Shown: one piece after another, positions 35,678 through 44,272 of the stretch | How positions within the stretch are numbered: the first letter of the stretch is position 1 | How the letters are laid out: every line of letters starts with the position of its first letter | Origin: CAZBXE01 sp964496125 | GTDB taxonomy: Bacteria; Chlamydiota; Chlamydiia; Chlamydiales; CAZBXE01 | Direction: 5' to 3' | NCBI GenBank assembly: GCA_964496125.1 | Contig: CAZBXE010000002.1 | Coordinates: forward strand, 184,110-248,109 | Length of the DNA: 64,000 nucleotides | Program-made: the position numbers and the translations under genes | The notes under the pieces: model-generated | Told to the model about the DNA's origin: nothing | The model's input: the letters and a program-made list of their open reading frames with translations, nothing else | The model's database searches: none

Positions 35678-36238
35678 ATGAAAGAAAGTATCAAATGTCT
35701 ATTAGCCAGTGAGTTGCAAGATCTGATCAGCACGGAAGAACAGATCATTAAAGAAATTCCAAAGCTGATTATAGCGTCTGAAACTCAAGGACTTAAGAAC
35801 ATTTTCAAGAAGGGGCTCCAAAGAGTAAAAGGGCAGTTGCAGCGTAATAAAGAGATCTGCAAGCTTCTTAAAATTTCATCAAGAGGCAGCCGTTGCAATG
35901 GCGCTCGTGGTCTCATCCAAGAGATTGAAGAGGCGCGTTCTTTTAAAAAATCTCCTCTTCGCGATGCGGCGCTCATTGCCAAGGCAAGTCGGATTGTGAA
36001 CTATAAGATATCCGCCTACAAAATTGCAAGAGCCTTGGCAAGAGAGCTTGGCCAAAGAGAAGCTGTAGCTCTTCTCCAGGAAACCATCGATGAAGAAGTT
36101 CTGCTTGATAAGGCGTTAACTAAACTTGCCGTAGCCGGTATTGTAAGACTTGGCATCTTGCGTCTTGCTAGCTCTCTTGAAGCAAGTGCTCGTCGACCCC
36201 GTACGCAAAGCCGTGGCCGCGCCCTGGCTAGACGCTAG
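35678..36238 (+). CDS. DUF892 (YciF-like) ferritin-fold protein with arginine-rich tail
   Basis: 186 residues. The helical part (about 1-155) matches the DUF892/YciF layout: SELQDLISTEEQIIKEIPKL at the start, then LKNIFKKGLQRVKGQLQRN, RDAALIAKASRIVNYKISAYK and AVALLQETIDEE. YciF proteins are stress-linked four-helix ferritin-like proteins. The C-terminus ends in a strongly basic tail (ARRPRTQSRGRALARR), unusual for this family and suggestive of nucleic-acid binding. It has a strong GGAGG ribosome-binding site and its own terminator, so it is a single-gene unit, probably well expressed. Confidence 0.75.
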   Translation: MKESIKCLLASELQDLISTEEQIIKEIPKLIIASETQGLKNIFKKGLQRVKGQLQRNKEICKLLKISSRGSRCNGARGLIQEIEEARSFKKSPLRDAALIAKASRIVNYKISAYKIARALARELGQREAVALLQETIDEEVLLDKALTKLAVAGIVRLGILRLASSLEASARRPRTQSRGRALARR

Positions 36239-36246
36239 TCTTCGTT

Positions 36247-36274
36247 AAAGGAGGGCTATAAAAGCCCTCCTTTT
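36247..36274 (+). terminator. Rho-independent terminator after the DUF892 gene
   Basis: AAAGGAGGGCT, a 5-nt loop, then AGCCCTCCTTTT: an 11-bp stem followed by T, 9 bp after the stop codon. Confidence 0.9.
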
Positions 36275-36392
36275 CCCTATCAAAAAAGGTATAGACATCG
36301 AGAATGAAGAATCGGCTTGCGTGCCTTGCCCTTGGTTGACATTTAGGGAAACGTTCAGTATCCTTTGGCTCTGTAATCAATAAGGGGCTCTT

Positions 36393-37673
36393 ATGCTAGA
36401 TATCAAACTCATTCGAAAAGATCCTGAAACCATTGAAAAAAAGATTAAGACTAAGGAACCCTCTCTCAGTGTATCTCTTGTCCTCAGCCTAGATGAAAAA
36501 ATCCGTGAAAAGAAAACCGAAGTGGACAACCTTAAATCAGAGAGAAATAAGCTCTCCACAAAGATTGCCGATCTTAAAAAACAAAGACAAACCGCAGACA
36601 AAGAAATGGCACAGGCTGCGGAGTGGGCAGAAAAGATCCATGGCCTTGACCATGAGTTACAAGGCCTGGAGGCTGAATTCAAAGAGCAAATGGCCCTTCT
36701 CCCTAACATCCCCATGGAGGATGTAAAGATCTCCCCGAATGCTGCTGATAACGTGATTGTCAAAGAGTTTAGAAAAAAAACAAATTTTCCCTTCCCGTTC
36801 AAAAACCACGTAGAACTCAATGAGAAGCTCAACCTTTTTGACTTTAAAAGGGGTGCGAAGATCTCTGGCACTGGCTGGCCTGTGTATCGCGGGATGGGGG
36901 CAAGACTCGAGTGGGCCCTTTTACAATATATGGTTTCCATCCATATCAAGAATGGGTTTGAACAATGGATACTCCCCTCTCTTGTCCGCCCAGAAGTGAT
37001 GTACCAATCAGGGCAGCTGCCAAAATTTGAAAAACAACTCTTTAAAATCAAAGATGATGACTACCACCTCTATCTTGTTCCCACCTCGGAAGTGCCCTTG
37101 AACGGCCTTTACGGCGATGAGATCTTAGACGAGGAAGATCTTCCCCTAAAGTATATCTGTTACTCTCCTTGCTTCCGCAGAGAAGCAGGCGCTGCGGGCT
37201 CTCAAGAACGAGGTCTGATTCGCGTGCATCAATTCAATAAGGTGGAAATGTTTTCCTTCTGCAAGCCGGAAGAGAGCGAAGCGATGTTTGATCTCATGGT
37301 CAAGAGCGCAGGAGAAGTGCTCGAAGGGCTCAATTTACACTATCGTAACTGCCTTCTTGTCACAGGAGATATGTCCTTTGGATCAGCAAAAACCATCGAC
37401 GTAGAAGTGTGGCTCCCTGGACAAAATCGCTACTACGAAGTTTCTTCTGTTTCAAATTGCACCGACTACCAAGCGCGAAGAGGCTCCATCCGTTTCCGCC
37501 GCAAGGAAGGCAAGCCAGAACTTGTCCACACGCTCAACGGCTCAGGTGTTGCTACTTCTCGCCTCATGGTTGCCATACTAGAAAACAACCAGCAAGCCGA
37601 CGGATCTGTCATAATCCCCGAAGTCTTAAGACCTTACCTTGGAGGGATTGCAAAAATCGAACCAGTAGCTTAA
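36393..37673 (+). CDS. serS: Seryl-tRNA synthetase
   Basis: 426 residues, class IIa. The N-terminal helical arm (about 30-105, charged coiled-coil) contacts the long variable arm of tRNA(Ser). Motif 2 is in CFRREAGAAGSQERGLIRVH, with the serine-specific FNKVEMF after it, and motif 3 is SGVATSRLMVAILENNQ. AATAAGGGG lies before the ATG. Followed after 9 bp by the STAS-protein gene on the same strand. serS near the VIT-like/metal ATPase pair matches C. trachomatis. Confidence 0.97.
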   Translation: MLDIKLIRKDPETIEKKIKTKEPSLSVSLVLSLDEKIREKKTEVDNLKSERNKLSTKIADLKKQRQTADKEMAQAAEWAEKIHGLDHELQGLEAEFKEQMALLPNIPMEDVKISPNAADNVIVKEFRKKTNFPFPFKNHVELNEKLNLFDFKRGAKISGTGWPVYRGMGARLEWALLQYMVSIHIKNGFEQWILPSLVRPEVMYQSGQLPKFEKQLFKIKDDDYHLYLVPTSEVPLNGLYGDEILDEEDLPLKYICYSPCFRREAGAAGSQERGLIRVHQFNKVEMFSFCKPEESEAMFDLMVKSAGEVLEGLNLHYRNCLLVTGDMSFGSAKTIDVEVWLPGQNRYYEVSSVSNCTDYQARRGSIRFRRKEGKPELVHTLNGSGVATSRLMVAILENNQQADGSVIIPEVLRPYLGGIAKIEPVA

Positions 37674-37682
37674 AATGAGGCT

Positions 37683-38018
37683 ATGGGAACGCATCAACAA
37701 GTCCAAGGTCAGTCCATTATTTTTAGACCAGCTGAGAAGAAGCTAGACTCCTTCAGCGCACCTAAATTTCGAACTGATGTTTTAGATTCTCTCAGCAGAG
37801 AAAAGAAGTATTCGGTTGTGATTGACCTCTCTCAAGTAGAAATGGTCGACAGCATGGGGCTAGGGAGCTTTCTTGCCATCTTAAAACAAGTTAACTCCAA
37901 CCAAGGCTCCCTTAAAATCGCCTGCATGAATGACCATATCTACTCTCTCTTCAAGCTCGTCTGCATGCAAAAGGTGTTTAAAATATACCACACTGTAGAA
38001 GAAGCCCTAAAGAGCTAA
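37683..38018 (+). CDS. rsbV: STAS-domain anti-sigma-factor antagonist, RsbV-like
   Basis: 111 residues, a single STAS domain. The phospho-acceptor serine lies in the conserved DSMGLGSFL (about residue 57). Such proteins take part in partner switching: dephosphorylated RsbV releases a sigma factor or regulator from RsbW. No RsbW kinase or RsbU phosphatase gene is in this window. It follows serS by 9 bp, so it is probably transcribed with it. Chlamydiae have more than one RsbV homologue, and I cannot tell which this matches. Confidence 0.85.
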   Translation: MGTHQQVQGQSIIFRPAEKKLDSFSAPKFRTDVLDSLSREKKYSVVIDLSQVEMVDSMGLGSFLAILKQVNSNQGSLKIACMNDHIYSLFKLVCMQKVFKIYHTVEEALKS

Positions 38019-38031
38019 AGATGGATACAAC

Positions 38032-39171
38032 TCACATTTGACGGGTGTAAACGGGGGGTTTGCCCCCAGAGAACATCCCTTTTAGGGTGTCAAGAGTCGA
38101 TAAGAGATGATTTACGTCGGGGTTATTGTCCAGATACTCGACAAGAGTTGCAATCAGGGGCAATCTTTGCGGCCTCGCTAGGGCATTTTTTTCATCCCTG
38201 ATCATCTGGATCACAACGAGTCTAATGTCTCCCTTTGGTAAGTCCATATCTCCTAAGATCATATCCCGAATCTCCTGCGCCGTCAACCAACCTGTTTCAG
38301 TCTTATACAAAAGACCAAGGGTATTGAAGAGCATGGCAAGCTTTATGCCGTGAAGCGCTTGCTCTAAATCTTTATTTCCCGCCTTGGCAGAACCCTGCGT
38401 AAGAATCATTTTAGCATACTCATCAAAGTGACTATTCGAAATCAAGGAAAGGATTTGATAGGCATATTGCCTTGCGAAGGAGAATCCTTGCCCAGGGGGC
38501 CCGAAGACGGCCCCCATCGTAGCATGGCCCGCAGCCCCTTTGGCTGCAAGCGCTGAAACATAACCAGCATTGATCTGAAGGTTTACAGGGATAGCCCTCA
38601 TGACCTGCGTAAAAGCTGCTTCGACAGGGCCAAGATCTACTTGAGACATATGCAGCCCCACGGCACCCGGAATCGCGCCTGAAAAAATCGCACCTAGCGC
38701 AAGCGTACCAGCGACAGACTCAGACTGCCCGCTTTCAAGAGCTCTGACTCGGTTCTCGATGTGCCTTTCGTAACTTCTCTTCTCTTCCCTTTTTACTGCT
38801 TCTTCCTTCTTATCTTGCGCCTCTATTTCTTTTTGGGTCCTCACCACAGCATTCCAAAAGGCAATGATGATTTCATGCACCTTCATACTAAAGGTATCTA
38901 GCAACTTTTTCCCATCGTTCTCGCTCGATTTTGCCGACTGTAGCCCCCCAATCCCAAGACTGAAGATGTGGTCGGCCTGCATTTGGTTCAGCCAAGGCGG
39001 GATCAAAAGAGGAACCATCAGGTTGACGTCCATATTCTGAATATCTTCTTGCGCCTTTTCGATGGAACTTTGGTAGTAAACATGCGCGCCTGCCGAGGGA
39101 GAAGGACCACCTGTACTCGGCAGAGAAGCGATACTTCCAACTACACTATAGGGATCAACGAAATCGGCCAT
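38032..39171 (-). CDS. Hypothetical protein, possibly secreted (coiled-coil plus hydrophobic hairpin)
   Basis: 379 residues, not recognised. The N-terminal 30 residues are Ser/Gly/Pro-rich and look disordered. A charged helical stretch (about 110-150; KEIEAQDKKEEAVKREEKRSYERHI region) is followed by a small-residue hydrophobic segment (about 155-175; GTLALGAIFSGAIPGAVG) and a second Ala/Gly-rich region around 205-225. The order (disordered start, coiled-coil, hydrophobic hairpin, helical end) is reminiscent of type III translocators or effectors. No chaperone gene is adjacent, so this stays a guess. It is convergent with the STAS gene and divergent from the VIT-like gene. Confidence 0.65.
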   Translation of the reverse strand: MADFVDPYSVVGSIASLPSTGGPSPSAGAHVYYQSSIEKAQEDIQNMDVNLMVPLLIPPWLNQMQADHIFSLGIGGLQSAKSSENDGKKLLDTFSMKVHEIIIAFWNAVVRTQKEIEAQDKKEEAVKREEKRSYERHIENRVRALESGQSESVAGTLALGAIFSGAIPGAVGLHMSQVDLGPVEAAFTQVMRAIPVNLQINAGYVSALAAKGAAGHATMGAVFGPPGQGFSFARQYAYQILSLISNSHFDEYAKMILTQGSAKAGNKDLEQALHGIKLAMLFNTLGLLYKTETGWLTAQEIRDMILGDMDLPKGDIRLVVIQMIRDEKNALARPQRLPLIATLVEYLDNNPDVNHLLSTLDTLKGMFSGGKPPVYTRQM

Positions 39172-39245
39172 TTTTAGCCTCCGCTTACGCTACTCATTAT
39201 ACCAAATTTTTGCTTTTTTTGCATTTTTCAACCGACTTCTATATC

Positions 39246-40028
39246 ATGAAGAAAAAAAGCGAGGAATTCGTGACAAATACAGGCAAACCCAAACACTTTG
39301 CTGGGAAAGAGGCAACGCAGCATGTGATTGAAGCTCAGGCAAATGGCCGAGTGGATGCAGCAGAAAACCATGCCGTCGAGATGTCTGGCCCCCTCTTTGC
39401 TGCAACCGATGCCGCCCGGGAGACAGGAATCCTTCTCCCCCTACTGACTCTCTTTTTATCAGCAAGTGGCGCCCTCCCTATAGTCACCTTAACGTTTCTT
39501 GCTCTTTTCACTCTTGCCTACACCTTTTGGAAAGCCGCGCGAAGCGCCTGGCTTGGCTGGTCACGGCTCGAGAGGCTTCATCGTGTTGTGGCTGAAGAAA
39601 AGTGGGAAATTGAGCACCACCGGGCGCAAGAAAGATGGGAACTAAAGGAGCTCTACCGTGCTAAAGGTTTTGAAGGGAAGCTGCTTGAAGATGTCCTTGA
39701 TGTGTTAATGGCAGATGGTGATCGTTTACTACGTGTCATGGTAGAAGAAGAACTCGGCCTTCGCCTAGAGGAGCAAGAGCACCCCTTAAAACAAAGTCTC
39801 TGTGCAGGAACAGGCGTTTTACTCTCCTCCCTCTTATTGCTTCCTGCCTTTGCCTTCTTTGGATGGGGCTTGCAGCTTGCAGCTGCCCTTATTCTCATCG
39901 CAGGAGCAGGTGCCCTTTCTGCCTACAAAGAGAAAAACAAAATGATCAACGCCATTGTCTGGCATCTTGGTTTCTCTGTTGTTACCTTCGGCCTTGCTTA
40001 CTTTATGATGCAGGTTCTATTCCAATGA
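39246..40028 (+). CDS. VIT1/CCC1-like metal transporter family membrane protein
   Basis: 260 residues from ATG 39246. Two hydrophobic hairpins (about 60-100 and 185-255) flank a charged cytoplasmic helical insert. The insert has the VIT-type pattern ELKELYRAKGFEGKLLEDVLDVLMADGDRLLRVMVEEELGL, where glutamates and a methionine bind Fe/Mn in VIT family members. VIT1/CCC1 proteins move Fe2+ or Mn2+ out of the cytosol. It overlaps the P1B-4 ATPase gene by 4 nt (ATGA), so the two are coupled and probably serve the same metal. The corresponding C. trachomatis gene lies between zntA and serS. Confidence 0.8.
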   Translation: MKKKSEEFVTNTGKPKHFAGKEATQHVIEAQANGRVDAAENHAVEMSGPLFAATDAARETGILLPLLTLFLSASGALPIVTLTFLALFTLAYTFWKAARSAWLGWSRLERLHRVVAEEKWEIEHHRAQERWELKELYRAKGFEGKLLEDVLDVLMADGDRLLRVMVEEELGLRLEEQEHPLKQSLCAGTGVLLSSLLLLPAFAFFGWGLQLAAALILIAGAGALSAYKEKNKMINAIVWHLGFSVVTFGLAYFMMQVLFQ

Positions 40029-42007
40029 CAACAAGTGCGCGGGCACCTGCCCAATTTGACGAGTTTTTTGAACTTGGGCTTGAGGAAACGGCAAGCCCCT
40101 TTCTAAGGCCTACTTCTAGAAAGTGGGGAGAAAACCTTCCCCTGAAGGCATCTCTTGCAGCTGCATTTCTACTTGTTTTCTCTTTTTTCCTCCACCTCCA
40201 CCCGACTTACGCTCCTCTTTCGAACGTCACGCTTCTCTTCGTCTACTTTTTAGCGGGCATCCCTTCCCTCATTGAAGCCATCGAGGACTCCCTTAACTTT
40301 GAAATCAATATCGATGTGCTCATGACTCTTGCTGCCTTCGGCTCTGTTCTTATTGGGAGCAGTCTTGAAGGGGGACTTTTGCTTGTTCTATTCTCTCTGT
40401 CAGGAGCGATTGAAGAGGCTGTCACCACGAAAGCAAAAGGCGCTATCAGCAGCTTGAAAAAAATAGCCCCATCCCATGCAAGCGTTGTGCAAGAAAGCGG
40501 AGAAATCATCGAACGTGCCCTTGAAGATATCCCTGTGGGCACAAAAATTTTAGTGCGCTCAGGAGCGATTGTGCCTCTCGATGGGATTGTGCTAGAAGGC
40601 ACTTCTTCTCTAAATCTGGCACATCTTACAGGGGAGCCTCTTCCTGTTACAAAAACAGTCCATGACGAAGTTCCAGCAGGCGCTCATAATTTGGAAGGAT
40701 CCCTTTTGATCAAAATCACAAGAACAAACGCAGATAGCACCCTCATGCGGATGATCGCTCTTGTCACAAAAGCACAGGAAGCAAAACCTAAGTTACAGAG
40801 GTGGCTTGATACAATCAGCACAAAGTACGCAACAACCATCATCTTACTCTCTTTTCTCTTTGCCATAGCCATGCCCTTTTTCCTTGGTATTCCCTATCTT
40901 GGAAGCGAGGGAAGCGTCTACCGAGCTCTTGCTTTTCTCATCGCGGCCTCCCCCTGTGCACTCATCATGTCCATTCCGGTTGCTTACCTAAGCGCGGTCT
41001 CAGCCTGTGCAAAAAAAGGAGTCCTCATCAAAGGAGGAATCACATTAGATGCCCTTGCTTTATGCCAAGAAGTGGCTTTTGATAAGACAGGAACTCTGAC
41101 AACAGGAAAAATTACCTGCCTTGCCCTCACACCACTGCGAGAAACAGACGATCCCAGGCAAAACGAAGCGCTCGCTGTGGCAGCTGCACTTGAACAAAAT
41201 GCTGTTCATCCTATTGCCAAAGGCATTATTGCCTACAGTAAAAAACAACAAGTGCTTCCTGCCTCTCTAACCCATTTTAGATCTGTACCAGGATATGGCT
41301 TAGAAGGACGTGTAGGCGATACATATGCGTTCATTGGAAACCCTGATTTTATTCGAGAAAAAGTCAAAAAAGAAGATAAAGTGGCCCTCGATGCAGAGAT
41401 CGAAAAGATTCAGGCTGCAGGTGAGATCATAGCTATTCTCCTTTTTGGGGACGAGGTTTGGATTTTTCGGTTTATCGACGAAATCAGACCTGAAGTAAAG
41501 GAGATGATCACACGCCTTAAAGCAACTAACAACATCTCTCTTGTCATGCTTACAGGTGATCATGAAGGCAGCGCCAAGCGGATCGCAGAACAACTTGGAA
41601 TAAAAAAATGGCTTGCCAATCTAAAGCCAGAAGATAAGCTTAACTATATCTCCTTAGAATCAGTAAAGTTTGGTCTTGCCATGTGCGGGGATGGGGTCAA
41701 TGACGCACCGGCTCTTGCACGAGCAACGGTTGGAATTTCGATGGGGCAAGCCGGCTCTTCTGCGACCATAGAGGCGGCTGACATTGTCCTTCTCCAAGAT
41801 AATCTGGGACAGCTTGATTGGGTACTTCGTAAGGCAAAACAAACAACTAGAATTGTAAAGCAAAACCTAATCATAGCCACTGCGGCCATTCTTTTAGCCG
41901 CAGTGCCCGCCCTTTTGGGTTTTGTGCCCTTGTGGATTGCTGTTGTCATGCATGAAGGTGGCACCGTTCTTGTTGGCATGAACGCCCTTCGCCTCCTGCG
42001 CTGCTAA
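40025..42007 (+). CDS. P1B-4-type heavy-metal-exporting ATPase (Fe2+/Co2+ type)
   Basis: 660 residues from ATG 40025. P-type ATPase motifs: LTGEPLPV actuator, phosphorylation site DKTGTLTTGK, GDGVNDAPALARA hinge. The transport motif in the metal-site helix is SPC (AASPCALIMSIPVAYLS) rather than the CPC of Zn/Cu pumps. The last helix has HEGGT. SPC plus HEGGT defines the P1B-4 group, known as Fe2+/Co2+ exporters (CoaT, CtpD, PfeT). The absence of an N-terminal CxxC metal-binding domain also fits. Chlamydial annotations often call it zntA, which these motifs do not support. Coupled with the VIT-like gene. Confidence 0.9.
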   Translation: MTTSARAPAQFDEFFELGLEETASPFLRPTSRKWGENLPLKASLAAAFLLVFSFFLHLHPTYAPLSNVTLLFVYFLAGIPSLIEAIEDSLNFEINIDVLMTLAAFGSVLIGSSLEGGLLLVLFSLSGAIEEAVTTKAKGAISSLKKIAPSHASVVQESGEIIERALEDIPVGTKILVRSGAIVPLDGIVLEGTSSLNLAHLTGEPLPVTKTVHDEVPAGAHNLEGSLLIKITRTNADSTLMRMIALVTKAQEAKPKLQRWLDTISTKYATTIILLSFLFAIAMPFFLGIPYLGSEGSVYRALAFLIAASPCALIMSIPVAYLSAVSACAKKGVLIKGGITLDALALCQEVAFDKTGTLTTGKITCLALTPLRETDDPRQNEALAVAAALEQNAVHPIAKGIIAYSKKQQVLPASLTHFRSVPGYGLEGRVGDTYAFIGNPDFIREKVKKEDKVALDAEIEKIQAAGEIIAILLFGDEVWIFRFIDEIRPEVKEMITRLKATNNISLVMLTGDHEGSAKRIAEQLGIKKWLANLKPEDKLNYISLESVKFGLAMCGDGVNDAPALARATVGISMGQAGSSATIEAADIVLLQDNLGQLDWVLRKAKQTTRIVKQNLIIATAAILLAAVPALLGFVPLWIAVVMHEGGTVLVGMNALRLLRC

Positions 42008-42018
42008 GATGTATAGCC

Positions 42019-43290
42019 TTAGCTAGATAGATCGTCTTTGGCAAACTCAAGATGAACGCACTTAGCCATGCTAGTCACAGAACCTTGTGTAGACTCTCGT
42101 CGTAATACATACACGTTATCTGTTCTTATCGCCGACAGCCCCCTGTCAATCTCCGCATAGGTAAGCCCAGAATACAGACACTCTAGTTCTTTTCGACTGC
42201 AACATGCAAACCCACTAGCGTCATCATATCTACCTCTAGAGGAAATAGGGAGCATCACCCGAGGGTGAAAGACTTCCCCTCTAGCATGCAGATCTCTCAA
42301 AAAATGTGTTGCTGGCACATGGATGATACGAGTTTTCTGGTCTTTGGCCAATTCAGAAAAAGAAAGGTGAACCACAAAGGCATCGTTAGAGAGTTTTCCA
42401 TCCTCTGCGTGGGCGGTAGAACACATCTTAGCCCAAGCACAAGCTCCTGGATCATATAAGGCTCCACTAAATAAACCAGTTCCGAATGAATGGCTATAAA
42501 AGCGCTCATTTTCCCCATCCCAGGTGGAATCCTTGTCCATTTTAGCGCCCCTATAGAGAAACACACCTGACTGTGTGAGAGACGAGCATTCCAGTTTAAC
42601 TACTTTTTGTACTAAAGAGATATCATCCCCTTTAATCATTGTATTAAACATCTCGTCTGTCTTGAATTGTCTATGTAAACAACTTTCCCCTTCGGATCGG
42701 TTAATCCTATCTATCTGTTCCGTTGTGTACTCAAGAATCTTTTCAACAGGAAACGCACCATTTTTCATTACAAAGCCGCCAAGCAGGGCAATCATTTGAT
42801 TGTTCAGTTTGCGCGCCACTTCTACAAGCCGAAGGTTTTCATAATCCCCTACCTCTGGAGGAGATCTAAATAATTCAATATGCCAACAATGATCTTGCCA
42901 TTTCCTAGGGGCGCTATTCTCTTGACAGGTCCTCTGATACCGCAACATACCGTGCTCACATTCTGCAGTGCGATTTTCTTCCAGACAGTTAGAAAGGTAT
43001 TCCAGCTCCATCGTCGTTCTAGGAATAAAGAAAACCTGCAGATTTGGATTTACCTTTTGTATCTCTTGTACAATCTTCGCTCTTCTTTCCGGGTACTCTT
43101 GCATCCGACCAGCTTGCACTAAGTTGACTGTTTGATACTCGGTCAAAATCCGAAAAACCTTACCGTAGGTTGATGGATCAAGGGGACGTTTAGCACCACC
43201 TTGGCTCTCATAAACAACAAATTCTCCCTGCCCTTCTTTCACAACAGATCTTTTATGTACTGTCCCCTCAAAAATCACAACAACCTCCAA
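42019..43290 (-). CDS. Hypothetical protein, possible ADP-ribosyltransferase-like effector
   Basis: 423 residues, not firmly recognised. No signal peptide or membrane span. In the C-terminal half, LYRGAKM (about 244-250) is followed by YSHSFGTGLFSGALYDPGA and then, further on, ARGEVFHPRVMLP. This order resembles the R / S-x-S / E layout of R-S-E ADP-ribosyltransferases, with spacing roughly right, but it is weak evidence. The N-terminal half looks helical and rich in Cys and His (for example C..E..TAECEHG). It is a lone gene on the minus strand between the P1B ATPase (convergent) and the phosphoribosyltransferase. The A/T-rich 228 bp upstream may hold its promoter. Confidence 0.6.
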   Translation of the reverse strand: MEVVVIFEGTVHKRSVVKEGQGEFVVYESQGGAKRPLDPSTYGKVFRILTEYQTVNLVQAGRMQEYPERRAKIVQEIQKVNPNLQVFFIPRTTMELEYLSNCLEENRTAECEHGMLRYQRTCQENSAPRKWQDHCWHIELFRSPPEVGDYENLRLVEVARKLNNQMIALLGGFVMKNGAFPVEKILEYTTEQIDRINRSEGESCLHRQFKTDEMFNTMIKGDDISLVQKVVKLECSSLTQSGVFLYRGAKMDKDSTWDGENERFYSHSFGTGLFSGALYDPGACAWAKMCSTAHAEDGKLSNDAFVVHLSFSELAKDQKTRIIHVPATHFLRDLHARGEVFHPRVMLPISSRGRYDDASGFACCSRKELECLYSGLTYAEIDRGLSAIRTDNVYVLRRESTQGSVTSMAKCVHLEFAKDDLSS

Positions 43291-43413
43291 ATTTTGTATT
43301 TATTGATTCAATTTACTAAAAAACTAAAATTGCTACAATAAAAAAAAGAAACACATTATAAACTTTGAACAACCACACCGCTTTTGTCTAATTAAAATTT
43401 TACTATATCAAAA

Positions 43414-43428
43414 CGCCTTGAAAAGGCG
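43414..43428 (-). terminator. Rho-independent terminator of the phosphoribosyltransferase gene
   Basis: CGCCTT-TTC-AAGGCG on the minus strand followed by TTTTGATA, about 90 bp beyond the phosphoribosyltransferase stop. Confidence 0.6.
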
Positions 43429-43518
43429 GGAACACGACAAGAAAGCGCTCTCACTTTTTGTAAGCTACAGCGGGAATAAAACAAAAAACCATCAGGGAAA
43501 CAGCTCAACTGAGCTCTT

Positions 43519-44163
43519 CTAGTGCGAAGAGACATTGGCTAACTGGAGAAGGGAAACGACCTGCTCATCTTCTGTCTGGCCAAAAGAGGTGTAAAAACGC
43601 CCCACAGAACCAAACTCCATAAGAGAATAGAGACAAACAACCTCGTCTGCTAGGCTATCCATAATGGCAACCGTGTCAGCAGCCCCTACGGGGACCGCTA
43701 CAACGACTCTTTTAGCTCCCATCGAGCGGGCAAAATCAATCGATACTCGCATCGTTGCACCTGTGGCAATCCCGTCGTCTACTAAAATCGCAGTCTTACC
43801 CGAGAGATCCGGAAGAGGAAATTTTTGGCGAAATCTCTTTACCTTGGCCTCCAGCTCCATTTGCCCCATCGCCACATGACGCTCTACCTCTTCCTTCGAA
43901 AGACCAAGATACTTCACAATATGGGAATCAATAAATTTTTGCCCATTTTCGGCAACGGCCCCCATAGCAAATTCAGGATTATAGGGTGCTCCCACTTTTT
44001 TAGGGATGACAACATTCAAGGGAAGAGAGAGCGCTTTTGCTACCTCATAGGCAACCACCACCCCCCCTCTTACAAGACCGAGAACTATAGAAGACGTTCC
44101 TTTTAAATGACTTAAAGACAGAGATAACCTCTGTCCTGCCTCGTGCCTGTCAAGAAACAACAT
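43519..44163 (-). CDS. Phosphoribosyltransferase family protein
   Basis: 214 residues of the type I phosphoribosyltransferase fold. The PRPP-binding loop AILVDDGIATGATM is at about 125-138. The N-terminal part (LGLVRGGVVVAYEVAKAL, then IPKKVGAPYNPEFAMGAV) matches the stand-alone PRTase proteins that often occur as uncharacterised genes. The base substrate is unknown. It is divergent from hrcA, and the shared 109-bp region contains the CIRCE operator, so HrcA might also affect this gene. Confidence 0.87.
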   Translation of the reverse strand: MLFLDRHEAGQRLSLSLSHLKGTSSIVLGLVRGGVVVAYEVAKALSLPLNVVIPKKVGAPYNPEFAMGAVAENGQKFIDSHIVKYLGLSKEEVERHVAMGQMELEAKVKRFRQKFPLPDLSGKTAILVDDGIATGATMRVSIDFARSMGAKRVVVAVPVGAADTVAIMDSLADEVVCLYSLMEFGSVGRFYTSFGQTEDEQVVSLLQLANVSSH

Positions 44164-44178
44164 AACCTCTCCTTAAAT

Positions 44179-44205
44179 TCAGCAATCAAAAGGGCCGAGT
44201 GCTAA
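44179..44205. promoter_or_regulatory. CIRCE operator (HrcA-binding site)
   Basis: TCAGCAATC-N9-GAGTGCTAA. The right half is a perfect CIRCE half-site and the left half matches 7 of 9 to TTAGCACTC. It lies just upstream of the hrcA -35 box, the expected place for autoregulation of the hrcA-grpE-dnaK operon. Confidence 0.88.
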
Positions 44206-44211
44206 TTTTTC

Positions 44212-44241
44212 TTGACCCCTTTGCCCCTTGATGGCTATAAT
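44212..44241 (+). promoter_or_regulatory. Sigma-70-type promoter of hrcA-grpE-dnaK
   Basis: -35 TTGACC at 44212-44217 and a perfect -10 TATAAT at 44236-44241, separated by 18 bp. The promoter starts 6 bp downstream of the CIRCE element. This also rules out an hrcA start at the in-frame ATG 44228, which lies inside the promoter. Confidence 0.8.
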
Positions 44242-44272
44242 AGGGCAAATAAGGAGGAAGCGCAAATATTTT

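Noticed and set aside
36377..37051. 224-codon open frame antisense to serS
   Set aside because: Low-complexity Ser/Leu/Phe composition typical of an antisense shadow. serS motifs are intact on the other strand.
44228..44272. ATG 44228 as the hrcA start
   Set aside because: It lies within the promoter between the -35 and -10 boxes, so it would not be on the transcript.
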